Shown: one piece after another, positions 16,721 through 26,487 of the stretch
How the letters are laid out: the number at the start of each line of letters is the position of its first letter
Numbering within the stretch: the stretch's first letter is position 1
Assembly: GCA_052033505.1 (NCBI GenBank)
Contig: JBPOJN010000005.1
Coordinates: forward strand, 1-46,945
Reading direction: 5' to 3'
Length of the DNA: 46,945 nucleotides
From: JBPOJN01 sp052033505
GTDB lineage: Bacteria; UBA10199; JACPAL01; GCA-016699445
Position numbers and translations under genes: made by a program
The notes under the pieces: model-generated
The model's input: the letters and a program-made list of their open reading frames with translations, nothing else
Databases searched by the model: none
What the model was told of the DNA's origin: nothing

Positions 16721-18195
16721 TTCAAAAAGGCGGTCACCACGGCATTATTAGCCCATTGTCCCAGGCCGTTCCAGAAGAGACCCAGATAAACCGTCAGTCC
16801 CGCCAAGACGGCCAAGACCCAGCCGTTCGGGAAGAGGGCGACTTGGAACACGCGCTGATCTTCGGGTTCGTCGAAGAACATGACCTTCACGACGCGGACG
16901 TAATAATAGAGCGAGACCACGCTGTTCAACACGCCCACCAAGGCCAGCCAGTAGAGCCCGGATTTCATGACCGCGCCGAAAAGGTAAAATTTCCCGATGA
17001 AACCCGCGAACGGAGGAATGCCCGTCAGCGAGAGCATGAAAATCGTCATCAAGATCGCGAGGTAAGAGCCTTTTCCACCCCGGCGTCCGAGACCGCGGTA
17101 ACCTTGCAGGTCTTCGACGCCCAGCTGGTTCGCCACTAAGATCACGACCAAGAATGCGCCGATATTCATGATGGCGTAGACCGAGAGGTAGAAAAGAATC
17201 GCTGAGACAGATTCCGAGTTCAGAGCGGCGAATCCCATGAGCATGTAACCCGCGTGCGCGATGGAGGAGTAAGCCAAGAGGCGTTTTAAGTTCTTTTGGT
17301 GAAGAGCGACGAAGTTTCCGATGACCATCGTGGCGACCGACAAAATCGCCAAGAGTTGCGGCCAACCCGCGGCCTTGACCGAGACGAACGTGGAACCTTG
17401 CATTTCGGTCAAGCCGGTCACGAAGAAACGGATCAAGGCGGCGAAACCGGCGGCCTTAGGCCCTACGGAAAGAAAGGCCGTGAACGGCGTCGGGGCGCCT
17501 TCGTAGACATCGGGACACCACATATGAAAGGGCGCGGCCGCGATCTTAAATCCGATACCGCCGAACACGAACAATATAGCCGTAAACAAGGCCTGGCGGG
17601 AGACTGCATTGGCCTTCAAGAAGACCGCGATTTCCGGCAGAACCATGGTCCCGGACATTCCGTAGATCAGGGACAAGCCGTACGCCATGAAGCCGGAGGC
17701 CACGCCTCCGTAGATCACGTATTTCAACGCCGCTTCCGAGGAGCGGCGCACGCCGTGCAACGATCCGGTCAGGATGTACGAGAGCACCGAAACCATCTCC
17801 AAGGCGAGGTACAGCATCAGAAGATGGCGCGCGGAGCTGAGCAACATCAGTCCCAACACCAAAGCCGTGAGTAGCGTATAATAACTCGGCCGGTCGACCT
17901 TCTCGACGTCACGGGAGTTCAGCGAAATCAACACGCCCAAGATGCCGGTCACGCCGAAGAGGATCTTGAAAAAGCAGGCCATGCCGTCGAACGACAGCAT
18001 ATTGGCAAAAATTGGGGCAGGTGCCATTTTTGAGACGTGAACCGTCGCCGCCATCATCGCGAGGAAGCCTAAGATGGAAAGGACGGGGTAAATCGCTTTT
18101 CGGCGCGTACCAACTGCCAGGTCGGCGATCAGCATCGCGAAAATAGTCCCGATAATGGCCAGCTCGGGCAGGAAATAGATCAGGTTTTGCTTCAT
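16717..18195 (-). CDS. nuoN: NADH-quinone oxidoreductase subunit N
   Basis: This 492-residue antiporter-like membrane subunit pumps protons in complex I. Family features include LLMLYLALEMVSVLSYIL with the conserved glutamate, KYVIYGGVASGFMAYGLS, the broken-helix region GFKIAAAPFHMWCPDVYEGAP, LKRLLAYSSIAHAGYML, and LSLTGIPPFAGFIGKFYLF. Its start is four bases after the nuoM stop, and its stop overlaps the second nuoA. Confidence 0.97.
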
Positions 18196-18199
18196 AAAA

Positions 18200-19699
18200 T
18201 CACAGTCCCGCCACGGGTTTCGCCGCCATGAGTTGGCTCAACGCCGTCATGGAAGCGTTCATGAGGTCGATGGCGAATTTAGGATAAACGCCCACCACCA
18301 AGACCAAGATGATGAAAGGCACCAACGTCGCGATCTCGCGAGCGTTGATGTCGGTGATCGCCTTATATTTTTCGTTCAAAGCGCCCAAGAAAACACGCTG
18401 GTAAGACCACAGCATGTAAGCCGCGGTCAGTACGACGCCGGAAACAGAGACGATCGTGTAAACGCGAAATTGCGAGAAGCCGCCCATGAAGCAGAGGACT
18501 TCACTGACGAACCCGGAAAGTCCGGGTAAGCCTAAGGCCGCGAAGAACGCGAACGTGGTCAGGCTCGCATAGCGGGGCATGACTTGGGCCAAACCGCCGA
18601 AACCATTGATCTCGCGATGATGGGCGCGATCATAGACGACACCGACGAGTAGGAAGAGCTGGGCCGTGATAGTGCCGTGGGTGAACATCTGCAGCACCGC
18701 GCCGTTCAAACCCTCAGGCGTCATGGAGGCCATGCCGAGCAGACAGAAACCCATGTGGCTGACGGACGAGTAAGCGATCAGTTTCTTCAAATCTTTTTGG
18801 GCCATCGCGCAGAGGGCGCCGTAGACGATATTCACCATGCCGATCGCCGCCATCATATTGGCGAAGAGATGCGTCGTATCCGGCAGGATGGGGTAATTAA
18901 TGCGCAAGATACCGTAGACGCCCATCTTCAGCAGTACGGCCGCGAGGATGACGGAAATTGCGGTCGGAGCTTCGACGTGCGCGTCGGGAAGCCACGTGTG
19001 GAACGGTACCGTAGGCACCTTGATCGCGAACGCGATGAAGAGACCCAGCCAGCAAGCGACGCGGAAGTTATGCGCCGACAGAGGACCCATGTGAATGCTT
19101 TGGTCGGCGAGCTTCAGCAGGTTGAACGTATGTCCGTCGCTGTAGAAGTAGAACGCCAACATCACCAAGAGCATGAGGACGGAACCGAAAAGCGTGTAGA
19201 GGAAAAACTTGATCGCGGCGTACTCACGGCGCGGACCGCCCCAGATGCCGATCAAGAAATACATCGGGAGCAGCATGATTTCCCAGAAGACGTAGAAGAG
19301 GAAGAAGTCGAGGGCGGAGAACACGCCGAACATGCCGGTGATGAGCAACATCAGCAGGGAGAAGTAGCCTTTGACCTGCTTGGAAATTCCCCACGAGGCC
19401 AAGACCGCGACGGGCGCCACGAGGGCGGTCAAGAGCACCATCGAGACCGAGAGGCCGTCGATGCCCATGAAATATTCGATGTTGAAGGTTTTGATCCAAG
19501 GATACGGCCCTTCGACGAATTGCATCGCGGTCTGCGCGCGATCGAAGAGGAAGAAGATCTTTACGGCCGCTACGAGCGGGGGCAGGGTCGTCACGAAAGC
19601 GACTTGCTTCATGAGATTTTCCCGGCTCTTCGGAAGCAGGCCGATCACAATCATTCCCACCAAGGGAAAGAAGGTCATGAAAGTTAAGTACGGAAACAT
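18200..19699 (-). CDS. nuoM: NADH-quinone oxidoreductase subunit M
   Basis: This 499-residue antiporter-like subunit shows the expected blocks: FYVFWEIMLLPMYFLIGIWG with the conserved glutamate, KFFLYTLFGSVLML, KVPTVPFHTWLPDAHVEAPT, KKLIAYSSVSHMGFCLLG, and LGLPGLSGFVSEVLCFMG. AGGAG lies 7 bases before the ATG at 19699. A 30-base gap separates it from nuoL. A long opposite-strand opening inside it (18677-19687) is a shadow of GC-rich coding sequence. Confidence 0.97.
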   Translation of the reverse strand: MFPYLTFMTFFPLVGMIVIGLLPKSRENLMKQVAFVTTLPPLVAAVKIFFLFDRAQTAMQFVEGPYPWIKTFNIEYFMGIDGLSVSMVLLTALVAPVAVLASWGISKQVKGYFSLLMLLITGMFGVFSALDFFLFYVFWEIMLLPMYFLIGIWGGPRREYAAIKFFLYTLFGSVLMLLVMLAFYFYSDGHTFNLLKLADQSIHMGPLSAHNFRVACWLGLFIAFAIKVPTVPFHTWLPDAHVEAPTAISVILAAVLLKMGVYGILRINYPILPDTTHLFANMMAAIGMVNIVYGALCAMAQKDLKKLIAYSSVSHMGFCLLGMASMTPEGLNGAVLQMFTHGTITAQLFLLVGVVYDRAHHREINGFGGLAQVMPRYASLTTFAFFAALGLPGLSGFVSEVLCFMGGFSQFRVYTIVSVSGVVLTAAYMLWSYQRVFLGALNEKYKAITDINAREIATLVPFIILVLVVGVYPKFAIDLMNASMTALSQLMAAKPVAGL

Positions 19700-19729
19700 A
19701 AATGCTCCTAAAATTTGTGAAAAACGGAC

Positions 19730-21778
19730 TTATAAAAACCGATACAAGATCACGAGTACGACGCCGCCCACCATGTAATAGAGGTAAGCTTGAATTCTTC
19801 CGTCCTGGAAACGGCGCAGGCCTAAGCCGACCCAACGCATCAGGTTCGCTACGAGATTGACCAAGCCGTCGACGAAGATACGGTCGAACGCGCCCGAGAC
19901 GTAGCCCGCGACCTTGGTCAAGAACGCCACGCCGTTGACGGCGCCGTCGATGACCTTCGCGTCAAACAAGGCCAAGGCATCGTTTAACTTCAAAAGATTG
20001 TTCACGATGACGGTTTGATAAATTTCGTCGACGTAGAGTTTGTTCAAAGACAAGCGGTAGACCAGAGGGAAACGTTCCGCGAACGCTTTCGGGATGTCGT
20101 TCCGCTTCGTATACAACATGTAGCCCGTGACCGAGCCCACGATCGCGACGACCAACGAAAACGCCATCAAGCCGTATTCAGTCGCGTGCGAGGCCATCTC
20201 ATGCGCGTGCTGCGGGAAAACGAAAACGGGTTCCAGCCAATGTTCCAAGAGGTTGCTGTCGTGGAGTCCGACCAAGTGCCCGAGGGCCGCCGGAATTCCC
20301 AAGAAGCCGCCGACGGTGGCCAAGATCGCTAGTATGATCAAAGGGATCGTCATGGAAGCCGGAGACTCATGCAGGTGATGCTGCGTGTGTTCGTCCGCGC
20401 GGCACTTGCCGAAGAACGTCAAGCTCACCATGCGGAACATGTAAATCGACGTGCCCAAGGCTGCGATGACGCCGACGACCCAGAGGGGTTTGCAGACGTT
20501 GAACGCATGCCAGAGGATTTCGTCTTTCGAGAAGAATCCGGCGAAAGGAAAAATACCGGCGATCGCGAGCGTGGAAACGAAGAACGTGAGGAACGTAATC
20601 GGCATGGGTTTGCGCAAGCCCCCCATTTTACGGATGTCCTGCTCACCGCCCATGGCATGGATGACGGAGCCTGAGCCCAAGAAAAGACAGGCCTTGAAGA
20701 AAGCGTGCGTCACGAGGTGGAAGATGCCGGCCGTGTAAGCGCCCACTCCCATAGCTCCGAACATGAAGCCCAATTGGGACACGGTCGAATACGCCAAGAC
20801 TTTCTTAATGTCGTTCTGCGTGAACGCGATGAAGGCCGCAAAAATTGCGGTTGCGAAGCCGACGGTCCCGACGACGGCCAAGGTCTGCGGCGCCATCGAG
20901 TACAGGAAGCTCAAACGTCCGATCATGTAGACGCCCGCGGTAACCATCGTCGCCGCGTGGATCAATGCGGATACTGGCGTCGGACCGGCCATGGCGTCCG
21001 GCAACCAGACGTATAAAGGAATTTGCGCGGATTTTCCGGTCGCTCCGACGAAAAACAGGAGAGTGACGATCACGACGACGGGAATGCCGCCCCACATCTG
21101 GCCTTGGAGACCGCCTGCGACTTCTTTTAATTCGGTGAACGTGACCGTCGGCGTACCGGCGGAAGACAGTGTCCAATACAAGAGCAAAAGTCCCACGATG
21201 AACGCGAAATCGCCAACGCGGTTGACGACGAAGGCTTTCATGCCGGCCGTGGCTTTTTCGCGGTCGGTAAACCAGAACCCGATTAAGAGATAAGAGCAGA
21301 GACCCACGCCTTCCCATCCGATGAACATCATCGGGAAGTTCGCGCCCATGATCAGAAGCAACATCGCGCAACAGAAGAGGTTCAAATACGTGAAATACCG
21401 CGCATAGCTTTCGTCATGATGCATGTAACCGGCGGAATAAACATGGATCAGAGATCCGACGCCCGTGACGACCAGGAGCAAGGTCAGGGACAAAGGATCG
21501 ATCAAGAACGCGAAGTCGGCCTTGAAACCGCCTAAATTGATCCACGGAAACAGCGTGATCGTGATTTCGCGCGACTCGTGCGGCAACGACACGACGTGAA
21601 GGAAAGTGCCCAAAGAAATCGTGAACGCGAGGAACAAGACGCCGCACGCGACGGCCGTGGTGAAGGTCTTCGGAACTTTTTTGCCGGCGAACACGAGCGA
21701 ACCGTTGATGGCCGCTCCCAATAACGGAAGCAACGGAACCAAGTGAACCAAACCCAAACACGTTTTGCCGAAACCCAT
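19730..21778 (-). CDS. nuoL: NADH-quinone oxidoreductase subunit L
   Basis: At 682 residues this is the largest membrane subunit of complex I, with the long lateral C-terminal helix expected. Key blocks are FIGWEGVGLCSYLLIGFW with the conserved glutamate, KSAQIPLYVWLPDAMAGPTPVSALIHAATMV (antiporter channel region), KKVLAYSTVSQLGFMF, VTHAFFKACLFLGSG and FPFAGFFSKDEILW. The C-terminal part from about residue 590 is the amphipathic arm and a last membrane helix. It follows nuoK by 6 bases. Confidence 0.97.
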   Translation of the reverse strand: MGFGKTCLGLVHLVPLLPLLGAAINGSLVFAGKKVPKTFTTAVACGVLFLAFTISLGTFLHVVSLPHESREITITLFPWINLGGFKADFAFLIDPLSLTLLLVVTGVGSLIHVYSAGYMHHDESYARYFTYLNLFCCAMLLLIMGANFPMMFIGWEGVGLCSYLLIGFWFTDREKATAGMKAFVVNRVGDFAFIVGLLLLYWTLSSAGTPTVTFTELKEVAGGLQGQMWGGIPVVVIVTLLFFVGATGKSAQIPLYVWLPDAMAGPTPVSALIHAATMVTAGVYMIGRLSFLYSMAPQTLAVVGTVGFATAIFAAFIAFTQNDIKKVLAYSTVSQLGFMFGAMGVGAYTAGIFHLVTHAFFKACLFLGSGSVIHAMGGEQDIRKMGGLRKPMPITFLTFFVSTLAIAGIFPFAGFFSKDEILWHAFNVCKPLWVVGVIAALGTSIYMFRMVSLTFFGKCRADEHTQHHLHESPASMTIPLIILAILATVGGFLGIPAALGHLVGLHDSNLLEHWLEPVFVFPQHAHEMASHATEYGLMAFSLVVAIVGSVTGYMLYTKRNDIPKAFAERFPLVYRLSLNKLYVDEIYQTVIVNNLLKLNDALALFDAKVIDGAVNGVAFLTKVAGYVSGAFDRIFVDGLVNLVANLMRWVGLGLRRFQDGRIQAYLYYMVGGVVLVILYRFL

Positions 21779-21784
21779 CGGGAG

Positions 21785-22090
21785 TTATCCTTTTAATGAC
21801 GCCGCTTCGTCGGCATGTATCGTTCCGAACTGACGGAACAACGAAACGACAATGGCCAATGCCACCGCGGCTTCCGCGGCGGCCAGTACGATGATGAACA
21901 AAGAAAAGATATTGCCCGGGATCGCCTGGCCCTTGAAATGCGCGAAGGCGACGAAATTGACCGAGGCCGCGTTCAAGATCAGTTCCACGCCCATCAGCAA
22001 ACCGACGGCGTTACGGCGGGTCATGACGTTGTAGAGACCTAAGGAAAACAAAAGCGAAGTAATGACCAAACAAGCGTTCAGAGTGACCAT
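21785..22090 (-). CDS. nuoK: NADH-quinone oxidoreductase subunit K
   Basis: A 101-residue three-helix subunit. It contains GLYNVMTRRNAVGLLMGVELILNAASVNFVAF, with the essential membrane glutamate in GVELILNA, and a second glutamate in AAAEAAVALAIVV. Its start is one base after the nuoJ stop, indicating coupled translation. Confidence 0.96.
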   Translation of the reverse strand: MVTLNACLVITSLLFSLGLYNVMTRRNAVGLLMGVELILNAASVNFVAFAHFKGQAIPGNIFSLFIIVLAAAEAAVALAIVVSLFRQFGTIHADEAASLKG

Positions 22091-22091
22091 G

Positions 22092-22583
22092 TTATTTCAC
22101 CTCTCGCCGTACGATGACCACGGCGCCGATCAAAGCTCCTAAGAGAACGATGGAGATGATTTCGAAGGGCAGAAGATAATCCGTGAGCAGAGCGTGTCCG
22201 ATGGGCTGGACGACGGATTCGTAAACGGGTGTTTTTTCTCCCCAATCCGCGCCGGTCAGGAGCGAAATCAAGAAGATCGCCACGGTCGCGGTCAAGGGCA
22301 CCGCGACTTTATAGTTTATGGTTTGATTCGTGAGTTTCACGTCGCCGATCTTGTTCGTCAGTAGCACCGCGAAAATGATCAGGATCAAAATGCCGCCGAC
22401 GTAGATCAAGACCTGCGTCATCGCGATGAAGTCGCTGGAAAGAAAAATGAAAATCCCCGCGACGCCCGCGAACGTGCCGAGCAACGAAAAAGCGGAATAA
22501 AGGACCTTGCGCGAAAACGCGACACCCGCTGCGGATGCGACGGTGAAGACCCCGATCGCCAAGAAAACCAGATCTTTAAGCAT
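22092..22583 (-). CDS. nuoJ: NADH-quinone oxidoreductase subunit J
   Basis: This 163-residue subunit has five hydrophobic segments and the conserved block DFIAMTQVLIYVGGILILIIFAVLL, which forms the pi-bulge helix of complex I. I start it at ATG 22583, which overlaps the end of nuoI by 8 bases; the longer opening to 22739 lies inside nuoI and is basic and cysteine-rich, unlike a NuoJ N-terminus. It ends with GAVVIVRREVK. Confidence 0.94.
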   Translation of the reverse strand: MLKDLVFLAIGVFTVASAAGVAFSRKVLYSAFSLLGTFAGVAGIFIFLSSDFIAMTQVLIYVGGILILIIFAVLLTNKIGDVKLTNQTINYKVAVPLTATVAIFLISLLTGADWGEKTPVYESVVQPIGHALLTDYLLPFEIISIVLLGALIGAVVIVRREVK

Positions 22584-23082
22584 CGGCGTCTCCCGCTGCT
22601 TCTCCGGCTCCGCCCGCGGCGGATTCTTTTTTAGGGGCTTTATACGGCACGATGACTTGGCCTTCGGGCACGAATTTGAACAGCAAGTCGTTGATGTTTT
22701 CGGTCGCGCGTTCGAATTCCTTCGTGAAATGGATTGCACCCGTTGGGCACGGCTCGGTGCAGAGGCCGCAGTACATGCACTTGGCCTCGTCGATGTCGAA
22801 TTGGGTGAGCACCCGTTCTTTTAAGACTTCGTCTTTTTGCGTTTCGATCTTGATGCAGTCGATGGGGCAGTCGTTCATGCACGCCAAGCAAGCCGTGCAG
22901 ATTTCCATGTCGACCTTGAGGAAGCCGCGGAAGCGGTCGGGCAGCGTCTCCGAGAGCGGCTGCGCCATGCGGTCGGGATACTGGATCGTGACGGGTTTGC
23001 GGAACATGTGGGACAGCGTGATCGACATGCCCTCGAAAACCGACGTTGCTGTATCCAAAATATTTTTAAAATATTCGCTCAT
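22576..23082 (-). CDS. nuoI: NADH-quinone oxidoreductase subunit I (two 4Fe-4S clusters)
   Basis: A 168-residue ferredoxin-like subunit of the peripheral arm. Two clusters are bound by C62, C65, C68, C72 (CTACLACMNDCP) and C102, C105, C108, C112 (CMYCGLCTEPCP). They pass electrons toward NuoB and the quinone site. The last 20 residues are an alanine/glycine-rich tail beyond the usual end. It lies 8 bases after nuoH and overlaps nuoJ. Confidence 0.96.
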   Translation of the reverse strand: MSEYFKNILDTATSVFEGMSITLSHMFRKPVTIQYPDRMAQPLSETLPDRFRGFLKVDMEICTACLACMNDCPIDCIKIETQKDEVLKERVLTQFDIDEAKCMYCGLCTEPCPTGAIHFTKEFERATENINDLLFKFVPEGQVIVPYKAPKKESAAGGAGEAAGDADA

Positions 23083-23090
23083 GATGTCTC

Positions 23091-24299
23091 TTATACAATG
23101 GGACTGATTTGAATCGGCGCCCGGCTATACCAAAGCTGGTACACAACGCGATAGAAAAAATACGCCAAGATCAACGCGAACACCCCGAACATCGCGAGGC
23201 TCACGGCGAGCACACCCTTGGGGAAAACAACCATCCAAACGGCGACGCCGAAGGACGAGAAAAATCCGAAAGGCGTCAGGTATTTCCAAGACAAGCTCAT
23301 GAGCTGGTCGACGCGCACGCGGGGCAGCGTCCAGCGGATCCAGATGACGATGAAGACGATGACTGCGGCTTTCAGGAAAAACGTCGCGAACTCCAAGACG
23401 TGGGGAAGCGCGAAGCTGATCTTCGCGGCCGCGTCGTGGACCGCCGGGGGAATCTGCCAGCCGCCCAGGAACAAAGTCGTCCCGATCGCACCGATCAGGT
23501 AAATATTCGCCCATTCTTCGAAGTAGAAGAAAACGAAGCGCATGCCGCTGTATTCGGTCGAGTAACCCGACACGAGCTCGCTCTCGGCTTCCGGAATGTC
23601 GAAGGGCGTACGGTTGCCTTCGGCCAAGGCCGAGATAAAAAGCGAGACGAACGCGATCGGCATGAAGGGATTGTTGAAAAGATGCCACTGCCAGGGATAG
23701 GCGCCCTGCGCTTTGATGATGTCCTGCATCGAAAGCGATCCCGTCAGGAAAACGACGGATAATACGGCTAAACCGGCCGGGATTTCATAGGATACGATCT
23801 GGGCCGCGGAACGCATGCCACCTAAGAGAGAATATTTGTTGTTCGAGGCCCAACCGCTCATCAGGATGCCGACCACGACGATGGAAGTTACGGCCAAAAT
23901 GTAGAAAATACCGACGTTCAAATCCGCGATGATCAAACCGCTGGAAAACGGGATCGCGACGAAGGCTGCGAACATGCCCGCGAACACGAGGTAAGGCGCC
24001 AAGCGAAACAGGATCGAATCCGCCGCCGTCGGGATGATGTCTTCTTTCAGAATGGATTTTACGCCGTCCGCGATCCACTGGAAAAAACCCTGGGGACCGA
24101 CGCGATTCGGACCGACGCGGTCCATCATACGTGCGGCCACGCGGCGTTCGACCCAGGAGACGATGCCGGCGAACGGGGCCACGAAGAGCATCAGCATCAA
24201 GAGCGCGAACACCAACTGCACCGCGAGATAGACAAACTCGTAGGGCACTTGTTGCAGCAGCGTTATTTTCTGGATCAATAAATCCGCTAATTTTTGCAT
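23091..24299 (-). CDS. nuoH: NADH-quinone oxidoreductase subunit H
   Basis: This 402-residue membrane subunit contributes to the quinone-binding cavity. Conserved blocks are WVERRVAARMMDRVGPNRVGPQGFFQWIADGVK, GWASNNKYSLLGGMRSAAQIVSYEIPAGL, EGNRTPFDIPEAESELVSGYSTEYSGMRF and RWTLPRVRVDQLMSLSWKYLTPF. It is somewhat longer than usual because of extra residues at both ends, including a C-terminal segment past the last conserved helix (residues about 360-402). It follows nuoD by four bases. Confidence 0.96.
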   Translation of the reverse strand: MQKLADLLIQKITLLQQVPYEFVYLAVQLVFALLMLMLFVAPFAGIVSWVERRVAARMMDRVGPNRVGPQGFFQWIADGVKSILKEDIIPTAADSILFRLAPYLVFAGMFAAFVAIPFSSGLIIADLNVGIFYILAVTSIVVVGILMSGWASNNKYSLLGGMRSAAQIVSYEIPAGLAVLSVVFLTGSLSMQDIIKAQGAYPWQWHLFNNPFMPIAFVSLFISALAEGNRTPFDIPEAESELVSGYSTEYSGMRFVFFYFEEWANIYLIGAIGTTLFLGGWQIPPAVHDAAAKISFALPHVLEFATFFLKAAVIVFIVIWIRWTLPRVRVDQLMSLSWKYLTPFGFFSSFGVAVWMVVFPKGVLAVSLAMFGVFALILAYFFYRVVYQLWYSRAPIQISPIV

Positions 24300-24303
24300 A
24301 ATC

Positions 24304-25422
24304 TTATCTGTCTATTTCAGGAGCCACGATATCGAGGCTCGCGATGAACGCGATCAAGTCCGCCACCATCATGCCGCGGCTGATTTTTTCGATGATCCCC
24401 ATTACGGCGAACGAGCCCGTGCGAAACTTCAAACGATACGGTTTGTCGCTGCCGTCGCTCACGAGGTATACGCCTAGGTCGCCGCGCGTACTTTCCGTGC
24501 GGATGTAGACGTCGCCTACGGGAGGACGTATTTTCTTAGGTACTTTGACTTGATGTTCGCCTTCGGGGATACGCGCGAAGCATTGGTGCAGGATCTTGCA
24601 GGATTCGCGCATTTCATGGATGCGCACGATGTAACGGTCGAAGCAGTCGCCCAGCTGACCCATTTCGCCCCGGCCGACCGGCACTTCGAATTCCAATTCC
24701 GGATACACCGAATACGGCATGTCGCGGCGTAGGTCGTAGGAAATGCCGGAACCCCTCAAATTCGGCCCGACCAAATTATAAGCGATCGCGTCTTGCGGCG
24801 TGATGACGCCGACGTTGGCCAGACGTTTTTGAAGGATTTTATTGCCGGTCAATAAACGGTCGAATTCGTCGAGCTGGGGCAGGAGCTGCGTGATGTATTC
24901 GATGACTCTCTTATCCCAAGTCTCGGTCAAGTCGAAGGCCACACCGCCGATGCGCGCGTAGTTGTACGTCAGACGCTGGCCGCAGAGTTCTTCGATCAGG
25001 TCGTTCGCCTTTTCGCGTTCACGCAACGCATGAATGAACGGCGTGTAGGCGCCCACGTCCATGCCTAAGGATCCGACCGCGAGCAGGTGGGAGACGATGC
25101 GGTTCAATTCCATCGCGATGACGCGTAAATACTCCGCGCGCCGCGTGATTTCGATGCCGGCTAACTTCTCGACGGCCATCGCGTAGGCGACGTTGCAATT
25201 CATCGCCGCCAAATAATCCACGCGATCAGTCCACGGCATGAAGCCGTTGTAAGTCGCTTTTTCGCCGATTTTTTCGATGGAGCGATGCAGGTAGCCCACG
25301 TCCGGCACGGCGGCCGACATGATTTCCCCGTCGGTCTTAACGACAAAACGGATAACGCCATGGGTGCTCGGATGCTGCGGCCCCATGTTCAGTAACATTT
25401 CTTCGGTCTGTAGTTCGCTCAT
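24304..25422 (-). CDS. nuoD: NADH-quinone oxidoreductase subunit D (49-kDa type)
   Basis: A 372-residue peripheral-arm subunit that forms the quinone site with NuoB. Family blocks include LLNMGPQHPSTHGVIRFVVKTDGE with the conserved histidine pair, DVGYLHRSIEKIGE, YLAAMNCNVAYAMAVEKLAGI and a C-terminal stretch RLKFRTGSFAVM...VADLIAFIASLDIVAPEIDR. It is separate from nuoC rather than fused as in Escherichia coli. AGAGGG lies just before the start at 25422. Confidence 0.97.
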   Translation of the reverse strand: MSELQTEEMLLNMGPQHPSTHGVIRFVVKTDGEIMSAAVPDVGYLHRSIEKIGEKATYNGFMPWTDRVDYLAAMNCNVAYAMAVEKLAGIEITRRAEYLRVIAMELNRIVSHLLAVGSLGMDVGAYTPFIHALREREKANDLIEELCGQRLTYNYARIGGVAFDLTETWDKRVIEYITQLLPQLDEFDRLLTGNKILQKRLANVGVITPQDAIAYNLVGPNLRGSGISYDLRRDMPYSVYPELEFEVPVGRGEMGQLGDCFDRYIVRIHEMRESCKILHQCFARIPEGEHQVKVPKKIRPPVGDVYIRTESTRGDLGVYLVSDGSDKPYRLKFRTGSFAVMGIIEKISRGMMVADLIAFIASLDIVAPEIDR

Positions 25423-25428
25423 AGCCCT

Positions 25429-25959
25429 CTACTCCAGCATCGACGCCCGTGTGGTCGAGATGCCGTGATAATCCTGTTCTTCTTTATAATCCTTGCGCAG
25501 CGGATGACCGATCCAGTCTTCCGGCAACATAATACGGCGCATGTCGCTGTGATGATCAAAGCGAATGCCGAATAAGTCGTAAACCTCGCGCTCCATCCAC
25601 GTCGCCGCGGGCCAAACGCCCTCAAGAGATTCAACATGAGCAGTATCTTCGCGCGGGAGAGACACTTTTAAGGTCACGGAGTGGTTATGCTTGTAAGAAA
25701 AAAGGCTGTAAACGACCTCAAAACGGTCTTTATTAGGGCCTCTTTGATCCACGGCGGTTAAGTTCGAGAGGCAATCAAAAGCAAATTCATCCAACGATTT
25801 CAGCTTCTTGCAGACTTCGATGAGACTCTCCGCCGGCACGAAAATCGAAGCATCGCCGGTCTGGAGCTGGGAGACGGGATGTTTCGCCCCTTCGATCACT
25901 TCAAAAGCGATTTGAGGATAAGTAGAGGCTAATTTTTTAGAAATTTCTTGAAAATTCAT
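25429..25959 (-). CDS. nuoC: NADH-quinone oxidoreductase subunit C (30-kDa type)
   Basis: A 176-residue peripheral-arm subunit. The signature WMEREVYDLFGIRFDHHSDMRRIMLPEDWIGHPLRKDY spans about residues 120-158 and identifies it with confidence (given here as consecutive blocks EREVYDLFGI, MRRIMLPEDW, GHPLRKDY). The N-terminal half, including LTAVDQRG, is the usual beta-rich scaffold. It lies between nuoB (12 bases) and nuoD (6 bases). Confidence 0.95.
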   Translation of the reverse strand: MNFQEISKKLASTYPQIAFEVIEGAKHPVSQLQTGDASIFVPAESLIEVCKKLKSLDEFAFDCLSNLTAVDQRGPNKDRFEVVYSLFSYKHNHSVTLKVSLPREDTAHVESLEGVWPAATWMEREVYDLFGIRFDHHSDMRRIMLPEDWIGHPLRKDYKEEQDYHGISTTRASMLE

Positions 25960-25971
25960 AGAGTTACGGTT

Positions 25972-26463
25972 TTAGGCTGCCGCCTTTTTCACTAAGAATT
26001 TCTCCCGGCGCATCTTCTTCTGGATGGCCAAGAGACCTTCGGTCAGAGCCTCCGGACGCGGAGGACACCCGGGCACATACACGTCGACGGGAATGATCTT
26101 GTCGACCCCCTTGACCACCGAATACGCCGGTTGGAAAAGTCCGCCGCAATTGGCACAACTTCCCATCGAAATCACATACTTAGGCTCAGGCATTTGATCG
26201 TAAAGGACCTTCGTGCGCAGGGCCATTTTGTAGGTCAAAGTGCCGGCGACAATCATAAGGTCGGACTGACGTGGCGAGGCACGCGGGACGCTGCCGAAAC
26301 GGTCGAGATCGGCTCTCGGACCTCCGGTTTGCATCATTTCGATCCCGCAGCAGGCGAGGCCGAACAGCATGTACCACAAAGACGACGCACGGCCCCAGTT
26401 GAGGAAATCATCCACTTTGGCGGTGACGACGTTATTCGGGAGCTGGTTTTTTAATGAAGGCAT
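25972..26463 (-). CDS. nuoB: NADH-quinone oxidoreductase subunit B (N2 cluster)
   Basis: This 163-residue subunit holds the terminal iron-sulfur cluster N2. The four ligands are the tandem C38-C39 (LACCGIEMM), C103 (MGSCANCGG) and C133 (PGCPPRPEAL). Other blocks are SPRQSDLMIVAGTLTYKMA and VPVDVYVPGC. Electrons leave from here to quinone. The gap to the first nuoA is 24 bases. Confidence 0.96.
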   Translation of the reverse strand: MPSLKNQLPNNVVTAKVDDFLNWGRASSLWYMLFGLACCGIEMMQTGGPRADLDRFGSVPRASPRQSDLMIVAGTLTYKMALRTKVLYDQMPEPKYVISMGSCANCGGLFQPAYSVVKGVDKIIPVDVYVPGCPPRPEALTEGLLAIQKKMRREKFLVKKAAA

Positions 26464-26487
26464 AGTTTTATCAATCTCAAAGCATCG

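Noticed and set aside
18677..19687. Plus-strand 336-codon frame opposite nuoM
   Set aside because: It is rich in His, Arg, Asp and Gln, typical of the reverse of a hydrophobic membrane-protein gene.
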